Shown here: positions 12,333 through 22,107 of the stretch, piece by piece
Position numbering within the stretch: position 1 is the first letter of the stretch
Layout: each line of letters starts with the position of its first letter
DNA from: Tilletia caries
Taxonomy: Eukaryota > Basidiomycota > Exobasidiomycetes > Tilletiales > Tilletiaceae
DNA length: 64,000 nt
Assembly (NCBI GenBank): GCA_032718865.1
Contig: JALUTQ010000032.1
Span: forward strand, 806,001-870,000
Reading direction: 5' to 3'
Translations under genes and position numbers: made by a program
Notes under the pieces: generated by a model
Told to the model about the DNA's origin: nothing
Databases searched by the model: none
The model's input: only the letters and a program-made list of their open reading frames with translations

Positions 12333-12949
12333 CTGGCGGGAATGGTGGGCAGTCAGCAACTCGAGTCAAGCGCAGGCCATCACTTTCCGAAGGCCGGCGG
12401 CGAGACTCTTGCTTGCGATGGGAGCAAAGGCGAGGCGGTCAAAGCTTTGACGTCGTCGGTGGTGGACGCTTCCCAAGTCGGTGAGCCAGGCGGTGGTCCT
12501 GACCCATGCACTGACTGACTGACTGACTTGGCATTTGGCAACGCTTTCCACTCAGAAAACGCTGTTCAGAAGTGGCCTTCCTCTTTTCAAAATCCGCGAC
12601 CCTCTCCTATGTAGTGAGTTGCAGGTGGCGAGGGAACGGACGACTTCTTTATCGATAGCTACGGACGTTCTGGGTAAGTAAAGGAAACACAGCTACACAC
12701 ACGGAACATGGAAAGAAAAAGTATGGACAAGGGAGATCTCCGAGCCGGCCGACCAGGTCTTGAGGGAGACGCGTACACCGTGGCGACATCCGGGTCATCT
12801 AAGCGGACACCGATTGACCGATCCGCCAACCTGCAGACTCCTGCCGTCCGCCCCAGTCTCAACCTTTTCCTTTACATAGATCTCTCTTTTTCTCTCCGTC
12901 CTCGCGACGGAGATTCGTCGAACGTCTTCTCTTGTCGCCATCCGTAAGC
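12333..12949. other. Intergenic region between VPS35 and the TRA2-type gene
   Basis: This is the VPS35 5' flank and TRA2 3' flank, both on the minus strand. It contains a short run of TGAC/GTCA repeats near 12510-12530. A short ATG exon for the VPS35 extension could lie near 12535, with a GTCAGT donor inside that run, but I cannot establish it. Confidence 0.4.
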
Positions 12950-13985
12950 TCAGTACCGCCGGGGAGGTGCGTCGTCGTAGCGTCCACGGCTCGGAGGCGG
13001 GCCGTCGTCGTACCGTCCGCCGCCACGAGGTCCATCGTCGTATCGTCCTCCTCCACGAGGAGGCGAGTGGTCGCGGTATCCTCCGCCACGGCCCGGAGGC
13101 GGTCCGTAGCGGTCGTCGTAGCGGCCGCCTCTGGGCGGGCTCGGAGGGCCCCGTCGGTAGTCGTCGTAGCCGCCGCGGGGAGGAGGCCCACGTCCGTAGC
13201 TTGATCCTCCTCCTCCTCGGTCGTAGCCGCCACCACGTCCACCGCCGCGAGGGGGAACTGTGTGAGAAAAATAAAGGTTAGCCTTTGTGCTCGCACTTTG
13301 TAGGGATGATTCTGATTCCTGTGACTCACGTTCGTCGCCCTTGGGAGGTCCAAAGTACTTGCCCGGAGTGGGCGTACGAGCACGAGCACGGCGAGCCTGA
13401 GCGAAAAAAAAAAGAACAGTTATTGAGAAACTTCTCCAAAGAAAGAGCTGTTAGTTCGTGGGCGAAATAGACTTACCTTCTCGACACGAAGGGTCCGGCC
13501 GAGAAGCTCATAGCCGTTCAAAGCTTGAACAGCAGCCTCAGCATCTTCGTTGCGGTCATATGTGACAAAAGCAAAACCGCGAGAGTCGCGCGTGTGGGGG
13601 TCCCGCACAATCTGGGCACGTTGGATCTGTGAAAAAACGAGAGAGAGATAAGACACTTGCGAAAGGCCAAGCGTTTTCAAAGTATTTCGAAGACTCACCT
13701 TTCCGTACTTGCCGAACAGATCCTCCAGGTCAGCATCCGTAGCACGGTTGCTTACCATGGAAACGTGCAGGTTGTTACCAGGGTTTGTTCCTCCCGGGTC
13801 GCTCCGGTCTGGACCCCTGGTTGAAAGAAAGTTTGTACACAAAGATGAGTTTTTCTTCTTCTAAGAAACCTCTCCAAACCCCGAACTCACCTGCCACGGT
13901 CGTCCTCGGTACGGCGAACGGGAGACGCAGATCGCGACCGGTCACGGCGGGGAGGAGGAGATCCACCCCCATTGCCCGTGTCCAT
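12950..13985 (-). CDS. TRA2-type RNA-binding splicing factor with RGG/RYD-rich tail
   Basis: Five exons on the minus strand (13985-13891, 13816-13699, 13626-13477, 13396-13330, 13257-12950) join in phase to 245 aa. The N-terminus is a short SR/RS-like segment (PPPRRDRSRSASPVRR). One RRM follows, with RNP2 as LHVSMVS and RNP1 as RGFAFVTY, and the RVEKARR linker leads into TPTPGKYFG. An RRM followed by a TPTPG linker is the signature of Transformer-2 proteins, which bind exonic enhancers and guide splice-site choice. The tail is Gly/Arg/Tyr/Asp-rich (repeated GGGRYDD) rather than a classical RS domain. The start is placed at the ATG of MDTGNGGG. The reading frame is open for a further stretch upstream (QTWEGAARDAARDDYR) to an acceptor near 14045, so an extra 5' exon up to about 14130 is possible. 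Confidence 0.8.
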
Positions 13986-14894
13986 ACGGTAGTCATCGCG
14001 AGCCGCGTCACGGGCAGCGCCTTCCCAGGTTTGGGCTACAGTCGATGGAAAAGAGAGCAGAGAAGGGTGAAATGGTCACGAGCAGAGTCGGTGGAAAGGT
14101 ACATTACCAGTGAAGTGTCGTAGACCGAAGGGCGAAAGAGAGGTGCAGCAAGGAGCGAACGTGGATGTCAGTATCGGAGGAAGCGATAGGTGAAGATGGG
14201 TGGAGGCTGCTTGAGCTGATCAGTCGGAATGTGGCAGGAAGAGCGACAGGCGCGGGAGGGGTAGACAGGCGGAGACCGGCCCATTGGCAGGCTCGGATGG
14301 GGTATATTGAGTCTGAGCCTGAGTCTGAGCCGAAGCCGAGAGGAAACTGGGTTGCCAGGGAGGTGCGGGAGAAGGCCAACCCTCGGCTCTTGGCTGCATT
14401 CCTCTTTCGAGAAGCTGTCACTACTGCGTCGGCGGCGGGCCAGGCTGCTTTTGCGTACTAGTGGACTAGACGCGAAAGAGACGCGCTCGGATGATGCGGC
14501 AGCGACAGGAAGGCAGGGTGCGCAGGCAGAGGAGAGGTTGTGGCTTTTGGTGGGTCAGGTCGAGAGGGCAGATCGGACGTACCCTCGGTGTCAGCCATGG
14601 TTGGAGGCAAGTCGGTCAGAAGCGAAGGTCTTGCAGGAGAGAGTCGAGGGGAAGTCGGGAATCGCACACTCGCTGTTGATGGGAGCCAGGCGAGCGTCGT
14701 GTCGATGTGGATGGCGCGGACTGCGAAGTCGTCCTGCTCGCCTCCTTCCCGACCTCATCGTTGGCAGCGGCATTTTGCCAGGCAAATTCGACACAAAAAT
14801 TCACTTTCTTTGCTCACGCCCTTCCGAGGGAGTACGGAGTACGGATGGACATGGGGCAAGCTGTATGATTGTTCTAGCACTCGGGATACATGCG
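13986..14894. other. Intergenic region: upstream of the TRA2-type gene, 3' flank of the helicase
   Basis: Both neighbours are on the minus strand, so this carries the TRA2 promoter and leader (possibly a first exon near 14105-14130) and the helicase 3' end. A direct repeat of CTGAGT/GAGTCT type lies near 14310-14335. The long forward open frame here (14307-15485) is mostly antisense to the helicase and shows no domain. Confidence 0.5.
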
Positions 14895-17800
14895 TCAAAA
14901 GGCGAAGCCCTGAGCGTCGATGGGAAGTATCGCACCCTGCTCCTTCAGGTACGCAGCATACGCCTTCAACAAGGTCACATCCGACCGATCCATCTCACGG
15001 TCGCCAACCTCGCCCACCCGCGCCCGCTCCCACGTCTTGATGTTGCCCAAAACGAACAACCCGCGCTGCGCCCGCGTCAGAGCGACATTCAGTCGTCGGC
15101 CATCCGCGAGGAACCCGACATAGCCACCTGCGTTCGTCCGGACGGTGCTGAACACGATCGCAGCCTTCTCGCGCCCTTCGAACCCATCGACGGTGTGCAC
15201 TTCGACGTCGAGAGCCTCCTTTGCCCGCTCGGCGACGGAGGTGCCTGCCTTCGACAACTGTTCGAGTACCGTCTTGCGCGTCGTAGGCTCCATCTTGACA
15301 AGCGCAGCGTCCATGCGTTCCCGCATTCCGCCACCGAGATCAGCCCGAAGCCAGCGACTCAGCAGCAGAACTTGGGCCACGTACGGCGTGACGATCCCAA
15401 TGCCATCACCCGGAAGAGTCGGATTCCGAAGCAGGAGCGACGCGACAAGTTCGCAGGCCATTCTGGCTTCGGCTGTGTTTTGTAGCGAGTTGTCAACCCT
15501 CTGTTCCGGGCTTGTGTGGGCAAGGAAGCCCATGTGCGGGTTGCTCAGCAGTTGAGAAAAGCCCGTTTGTAAAGGTTCGAGCGCGCCTGTACGTAGTCCA
15601 TCCTGGAGCACACCGGCATAAAATGTCCGATTCGGGAATAGAGAGAGTGAGGGATGCATCCGATGCTGCACGGTGAGCATCGTGCTCGGAATTCGAGTGA
15701 CATTGCCCTTCGCTTCCGCAACCTCGTCTTGCTCGCCAGCGTCTTCCTGCTTGACTCCGCGGTCCGCACCTATCAGTCGCTCGAACAGACTCTGGCCCAG
15801 TCCACCTGCACGCGCGGCTGAGCTGCAAACGACCGGTGGCAGCTGGCGATGGTCACCGATGATAGCCAGGTGTTCGCATCCTTTCATCATCGGGACCAGA
15901 GCTATCGGCTCCGTCGCCATACTCCCTTCGTCAAAGAAGACGATGGGAAAGTCGATGGACCGAAGCGAAATTGAGGATGCGCTCAGCGCTGTCGTGCACA
16001 CCACATCGGCCGAATGGAGGATGTGTGATAGGATGACCTGAGTCTTTAAGAAGACGAGCTGCGCAAGTTGGGTCACCTTTTTCCGTACGTACGCCACGTC
16101 TGCCGGCTTCGGAAGAGGGTTTGCAGAAGAGGCAGAACCGCTCGAGCTCGAAGGGTCCTCAACAGGCATGATCGGTAACAGATCCCGCTCGTCGACGCCG
16201 CGGTCGCCAGTGTCCGTAATGATCGGAATGCTCTTGCCCGCATACTCCAACGCAGCGTACATTTCGCCTAGACGCATCCTCTCTGCCATCAACCTTGCCC
16301 TAATTATGTTGAGCTCGCGTTTGGCCGGGTGTTTCGCCATGAGACTGTCGATTGTGCATTCAGCAAGTCCCGGTCTTCCGACATGTCCATTTTGTTGACC
16401 TGCTTCTGGCAACTTCTTCTTGGGCGATGGCTGCTCCGCGTCTGCTTCAGCCTGCAATGCATCCGCTGCTGCACCGCCAGCCGCCTTTGCGCTACTTCCG
16501 GCGCGGACCACTCGCAAGCCCGCCAGTCGACATCCCTCAGCCAGATTGTCAACAGCTACGTTCGTGTGCGCTGTGAGTAGGATAGGCTGCGGAACCTCGA
16601 AGTGCTGTTTCAAGAGCCTGATTGTCTCGACGATGGTCCGGGTCTTTCCAGTTCCAGGAGGCTATACCAGAAAGATGGAACGATAAGCAATGTAGAGAAC
16701 TGAAAGGGATGGTCAAGAACAAACGTACCCCTTGCACCAAACTGACACGGTTGCGTAGCATCATCGCCACCGCTCGTACTTGGCTCTCGTTCAGGCCGCC
16801 CAAGTCTGGGTCGCCATCGATCACGATCGGGTCATCGCGGTCATATCGCCTCGCCCAGCTATGTATTCTGCAGTCGGCGTCGAAAGTCGTAGAGGGAGAC
16901 ACGCGTGCCCGAAAATTGTCATCCAACGCTGCAGCAGAGTCGAATCGGCGTAGGGATGGGGGCAGCACGTCTAGCAGGGCATCGAGCACCTTACATCCCG
17001 ACAGAACGTACTCGGATCGCCGAACCGGCGGAAACGAAAACAAAGACGAGGAAGACGATGTGATGGAGCTGAGCCATGCCGCCTGAACATCGTCGAGCTC
17101 GTCAAGTTGCTGCTCGGTGGGTAATAAAGCGACGCGCTCAAGCACATCAATGTCATGCTCAAGCGCCTGAAGAGCTTCTCGCATCCTTATCTCAACGAGG
17201 TCATTCTCGCCCAGATCGAGGCGCCAGGACGTGCAGTTCTCCAGCTCAGCCTCGACATTGACTGGCCGGCCACGAGAATGGAGCAGCGTGTCCAGCGAGG
17301 ACGAAGACGACGAGCTGAGACCTGATGCGACCGGTTGAGAAAGATCAAACATGACCCGAAGGCGGAAAGGCGTCTTCTCGAGAATGACTCCGACCGGCCG
17401 AGCAGTCCGCGCGGCAGATGAGGTCGGCGCATCGGAGGAAGGCCCGCTCCCCTTGTGGTCTGCGTCAAGAAGTGTCGCCGAAGACTGCGAGGCAGCTCCC
17501 AGCTGACTTTCCGGTATCCCGAACCCGCTTCCTCCTTCCCCCGACCCGAAGGCGTCCAGGAAAAGAGCTCCCGTGCCATGACTGAGTTCGACCTTATCTC
17601 CAACCTTGAAGCGGTTCCACTCCATCGGCCTTCCAGCAGACAGCTTGAAGATGGCCGACCGCTTCATCGACATCAGCGCAGCGGTCGCCGTCACCGCCGA
17701 CTTTCTCCGCTTGGCCGTAGACGCTGCGGGAATGTCTCCGCCCTGCCAGTACGCCTGCAGGCCATCGATGGCAATGCCTTGCTCGACAAGCTTGGAAACA

Positions 17801-18549
17801 GGCCGCGCTTGTCGCGCGTCGAGCTCTTTCCGTTTGGCGTCCCGTTCGTGATCGAGCAAGGTGGAGAGTCGAGCTGCGTACGCTTTGATGGTCGGAAGTA
17901 GGACCTCGGCGCGTTCCTTGTGATGCTGAGCGAGAAGACCGGCGAACTGCGCATCGTCCCCTCCTAGATAATTGAAGGCCTCAGTTGCCTTCGCCTTGCC
18001 TTTTCCCTTGCTCTTGGACTTTGCCTCTTGCCCTTTGCCGAGGCTGGTCTTGCGTGTGCGTTTCATCACAATCTTGGGTCCGCCTGAGCTCGCGACGCTT
18101 TTCCCAAGCAACATGGCCCGCGGCGGCTGAATCCGTAGAGGCAGGTCTCTGAGCTGCGCCGGGATCGTCCTCCCGAACGTAGCCCACACCGATGCGGCAG
18201 AGTTGCTATCCGCCTCCGCTCTGAAGAGATGGCCTCGCTTCGCAGTGCTACTGGCATTACGATGCTGCGAGCTGCTACTTCCCGCCGCGTCCGCACCACC
18301 CGCACCGCTACCGCTACCGACACGCCGCGCGCGCGTGCTTGAGGCCGTGGCGTTCCTGTGCGCATTCGAGCTGGACCCTGCAGTGGGTGTTCGAGGTCTG
18401 GATGCTTCGCGAGCCAGGACACGCGATGTGGCGCGCTGCCGCCAGTCCCAGCGCGTCGGATTGGGATGGAGCAGGAGCGCAGTGGCTCTGGCAGCGTCCG
18501 TGCTGAGCCGCGGCACCTTGTCCAGCCCGTGCTTCAGATACGACTCCAT
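14895..18549 (-). CDS. SF1B DNA/RNA helicase, SMUBP-2/HCS1 (UPF1-like) type
   Basis: Two exons, 18549-16729 and 16661-14895, join in phase 0 (VQG then PPGTGKT), giving 1195 aa. The helicase motifs are in order: Walker A GPPGTGKT; Ia LLTAHTNVAVDNL; Walker B FFDEGS; III GDHRQLPP; V VDGFEGREKAAIVFSTVR; VI LNVALTRAQRGLFVLGN. Before the core lies a beta-barrel-like segment (GDKVELSHGTG, RPVGVILEKTPFRLRVMFD, then NDLVEIRMREALQAL) like domain 1B of IGHMBP2/SMUBP-2. The first 250 residues are Ser/Arg-rich and disordered. The family unwinds DNA or RNA 5' to 3' using ATP; yeast Hcs1 is linked to DNA polymerase alpha and human IGHMBP2 to ribosomes. No R3H or zinc-finger domain is seen at the C-terminus. 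A divergent UPF1-family member is the main alternative. Confidence 0.8.
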
Positions 18550-18698
18550 AAAAGTGTGAATGCGTTGGTGGAGCGCAGCAAGAAGATCGCTGCGAGCTCA
18601 AAACTTCTCGTCGCTACGAAATTCGTTCCGACCACAACATGCGTGTGACAACGGGAACGGGAAGGGATCTATGTATGGTTGATTGCAGTGGGAATGAT

Positions 18699-21017
18699 TC
18701 ACAAAGGCTCGATGGTCCATGGCCGTTCGTCTGACCGCTCTGCCAAGCTGTAGCACTCTCCGACGAGGTACAGGCTACCGCATATGACCGTGAGCCGAAG
18801 TACTTCCCCTTCATCTTTGACCGCGGAGGAGCCAGTGGCCGCCCACTCCAAAGCCGCCTCCAATGACTCGCACTCCCGTACTTCCGTCCGCTCTGAGTTC
18901 GCATAGTCTCCGGCATTCGGAGCTGTTGCTTGAATCAGATCCCGAACCTCGTTGGCGCTCTCTACCGGATCAACCGGTCGAACCCATGGCATTCCCTCCA
19001 CAGGTGTGGCGAAAGGACAGAAAGCGACGCGTTGTGAGATGGCCAGCGGAGCGGGTCGATTGTTGGAAGAGGCCGACGGCAGAAGGGAAAGAGTTGCGAG
19101 CTGTCGTGAGATGCTATCGGAAGTGAGGCCCTCCGACTGAGCTCCTGTGGAAGGCGCATACAACAGCGTCTCCAGCATGCCGCGGACGTCCTTCCCCTTG
19201 GAAAACGCCATGATCCAGGTGATTTCGACCTTCGGAAGCTGGGCGGATGCGGACCTCGTTCCATCGCCGAGCCAGGCGGCTACTCGTGTGCCAATGCATG
19301 CGTCAAGGTACTCCCGCAGTGCACTGGCCGAAGAAGGATTATGCGCACCATCGAGCAGCACAGGCTCCAGCGCAACCGTACCCCCGACTTCCTCCTGCCC
19401 TTCTTCCAGTCTCTGCTCGGACTGGAGTCTGACCCACTCACACCGACCACGCCATCGCACGCCACGCTCCAGGGAAGTGCGGACCCGATCGCCAGGCTGG
19501 CCTTCCTCTGCATCGCTCGAGGTCAGACCATACGCGATGCGTAATCGAAGGTCTTCCCACGGGTCAAAGGAGTGGAGATCCCGTTGGGCACTGCCAGGAA
19601 TGAGGGAAGGCAGGTCGCGTGCAATTGCGTGCAGCGTGGTTAGGGCTGTGGACGCAGCTGAGAGCGCGGCCCGAGTGGCGGGAAGCGTAAGGGAGTAAGA
19701 GGGCGAGTACTGCAGCAGTGCTACCTCGATACCATTCGCGGCATCTTCGTCGTCTTCATCGTATGCTTCGGGGTGAATCGCAGGATCTGGTACGAACTCC
19801 GCGTCTTGAAGTGTGGAGAGAGCTGACTTGACCCCAAGCCCTAGGCCACCTTTGGAGAAGTCGTCTTCGTCGTGGTATCGCTGAATGGCCGCAGTGGGAG
19901 TGCACAGTGTTGGTGCCATGGTGAGGTCGACTTGAATGCGTGGTTGCCAGGAGTTAGCACCCGAACTGAGAACCGGTGCGTCTGTCGGCGCGGACAGGAC
20001 GTGAAGGGGAGCATAAGCCCGGACAAGTCGTGCGGACTGAGCAAAGCTGTGTGTGCCAAGAGAGTCTGTTTGTGGTCCCTTTGCACAAATGCGAGCCACA
20101 GTGTTGACGATGGTAGCCGCTGCTTTGCCCAGCACAGCAGCTTCTGCCTCAGGTCGTCCGACGGCAGTACTAGCACGAAGGGCAAGGTCATCATCAGCCT
20201 GACTGACACTGGTTGGGCCTTCCTGCCCATCCAGCGCCTCACGCCTTCGTTGATCGGCAAGCACGCAGAGTCCTCCAGCTTTGATGATACCCGCTTTGGC
20301 AGACGCGATTTCTTGCAGAGTGGAGCCCAGGAGGCTTTCGTGGTCCAAATCGACGGGGCAAACGACGCTGGCGAGAACGTTGTGTGATGGGAAGACATTG
20401 GTGGCGTCGAGCGAACCTCCGAGACCGACCTCGATAATGAGGATCTCCGGCCGCAAAGGTGGGGCCAGCAGGTCGAACGCTTGGAAGGCCGTAGCCGTCA
20501 GTAATTCGAAGGGCGTGCATCCGAGGCTGCGGTCTTGCTGATCGGCTGCATTGACCAGGGCGGTGGCCTCGTGCCAAACGTCAGCAGGGATGATCTGCGT
20601 TCCAGCATTCAGGGAGCAGGTATCACGCTCCGTGACGAGATGGGGGGAGTTGAACCTGCCGGTACGAAGTCCGACGGCGTGTGTGAGGAGGGCATCGACG
20701 TATGCGGTTGTCGATCCCTTTGCATTCGTCCCAGCGAAATGAATCACTGGGAAGCGAGAGTGTGGGTCCTTAAGTCGAGCCAGCAAGCTGGTGATCCGTT
20801 CCAACCCAAGTACGATGGCTCCTGGAGCGGCAGGCGGAGCGGCGTCGTCGTCCACGCCGCTCTGAGGGACTGGGCTTGCCGACATGAATTTGGCAAGGAC
20901 GAAGCTGGGCGAGGATTTTGGAAGGAGTACCTCACGACGGGGCCAAAAAGGGCTTGCTTGGACGAGGGAGACGAGGCTTTTCCGGAGCGACAGAGCACGA
21001 GGCGAGGCGGCCAGCAT
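18699..21017 (-). CDS. Dihydrofolate synthase / folylpolyglutamate synthase family protein
   Basis: A single-exon gene of 772 aa in the Mur-ligase/FolC family. The ATP-binding loop is HFAGTNAKGSTTAYVDALL, followed by TGRFNSPHLVTERD, the folate-loop region LIIEVGLGGSLDATNVF, LDHESLLGSTLQEIASAKAGIIK and, near the C-terminus, LLDGAHNPSSA. These enzymes add glutamate to dihydropteroate or folates using ATP. The short catalytic core with SPHLV and no polyglutamylase-specific linker suggests the FOL3 (dihydrofolate synthase) branch. The N-terminus is basic and Ser-rich (LAASPRALSLRKSLVSLVQ) and may be a mitochondrial presequence; a second ATG at residue 44 (MSASPV) could give a cytosolic form. The protein is far longer than yeast Fol3 (about 430 aa) because of insertions around residues 340-450 and elsewhere. 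It is divergent from the OTU gene. Confidence 0.85.
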   Translation of the reverse strand: MLAASPRALSLRKSLVSLVQASPFWPRREVLLPKSSPSFVLAKFMSASPVPQSGVDDDAAPPAAPGAIVLGLERITSLLARLKDPHSRFPVIHFAGTNAKGSTTAYVDALLTHAVGLRTGRFNSPHLVTERDTCSLNAGTQIIPADVWHEATALVNAADQQDRSLGCTPFELLTATAFQAFDLLAPPLRPEILIIEVGLGGSLDATNVFPSHNVLASVVCPVDLDHESLLGSTLQEIASAKAGIIKAGGLCVLADQRRREALDGQEGPTSVSQADDDLALRASTAVGRPEAEAAVLGKAAATIVNTVARICAKGPQTDSLGTHSFAQSARLVRAYAPLHVLSAPTDAPVLSSGANSWQPRIQVDLTMAPTLCTPTAAIQRYHDEDDFSKGGLGLGVKSALSTLQDAEFVPDPAIHPEAYDEDDEDAANGIEVALLQYSPSYSLTLPATRAALSAASTALTTLHAIARDLPSLIPGSAQRDLHSFDPWEDLRLRIAYGLTSSDAEEGQPGDRVRTSLERGVRWRGRCEWVRLQSEQRLEEGQEEVGGTVALEPVLLDGAHNPSSASALREYLDACIGTRVAAWLGDGTRSASAQLPKVEITWIMAFSKGKDVRGMLETLLYAPSTGAQSEGLTSDSISRQLATLSLLPSASSNNRPAPLAISQRVAFCPFATPVEGMPWVRPVDPVESANEVRDLIQATAPNAGDYANSERTEVRECESLEAALEWAATGSSAVKDEGEVLRLTVICGSLYLVGECYSLAERSDERPWTIEPL

Positions 21018-21694
21018 GCACAGCGGGAAGATTGGATTCGAATTGCTCTGACTTCTGATGCGGTCGAGAGCTCATTCAATTCAGTCGCGTTCTTGGTGAG
21101 CGAAGAAGCCTTCAGACCGTGAGAAGTGTGCACTTGGGGTCAAGATCGGTCCAGGGCTTGCATCAAAATCTTCTCTACGCTCTACGCTGCCTGTACAGAA
21201 CGCGCAGGAAGAGTCGCGTCGCGCCGCAAGAAGGAACAGGTCGACGTTGAGAAAGCGCTCGTTGTGAACTTAACGCATCGCTCTGTCTGAAGACATGGGT
21301 GTTGAAGGTGGGCAGCTTCTCGGCCGAGATAGCCAGACTCGGGAATCTGAGACCCAGCCTGCTGGTCACGATTTGATGCCGGCAGCACCAGATCAGTGTA
21401 TCTCATCTGAAGACCTCTGCGGACATGAGAGTCTTTCCCCTGGGATGAGGTGGTCACGGTGCCAGGATCGTGGAAGTTCAGGAATCCTGTCATCGTCCGT
21501 CGCAGCATCTCTTCGCCTGTTGGACGCTTCCCGAGTTGGTTCCCCATCGGCTCTCCTCTTCGCATTCTCCTCCGACGACAACCTCGCTGCTGCTGGTCTG
21601 CTCTCCCGTCGTCTCTTGTTTCTCTGCTCTTGCGTCTCGCCCCGTCCCTCCGCGGCTTCGCACCCTCCTCCCCACCTCTCCACATTGAAGCGCT
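21018..21694. promoter_or_regulatory. Divergent intergenic promoter (folate synthase - / OTU protease +)
   Basis: These 677 bp lie between two start codons facing away from each other, so they should hold both promoters. The 3' half is strongly pyrimidine-rich on the plus strand (21560-21680), as expected just upstream of a fungal start. I see no clear TATA box. The open frames in it overlap on both strands and are not genes. Confidence 0.5.
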
Positions 21695-22072
21695 ATGCCG
21701 AAGGGCGCACGCGGGCGACCACGCAAATTGGTTCACGGTGAGTCCCTGCGAGCTGAGCGGGCGGAATGGAGCAGGATGGCGGGCGGCATGCGGCAGTACG
21801 GGCGCTGGGCTGCGTGTACTGTGCGCACTGCGCAGCGGACGGTCAGGGGCCATGCTTTATCGAGGGTCGTGTGGGCCGGGTGGTCTATCAGAGAAACAGC
21901 GCATGGGGGGGTTGTGTGATCATCTCATACTGGAGCCAATTCACAGCTCACCACTTTCCTGTCTCCTCTTTCTCAACACACTCGCAGCCGAGCGCACGAC
22001 GCGCAGCTCCAAGGCGAAGAACGTGAGTTGCCTCCATGCTGCTGCTGCTATCGCTGCCATTCCTGCTGCTGC

Positions 22073-22107
<35 letters not shown>

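Noticed and set aside
14307..15485. 392-codon forward frame over the helicase 3' end
   Set aside because: It lies opposite the conserved helicase motifs V and VI and shows no domain of its own.
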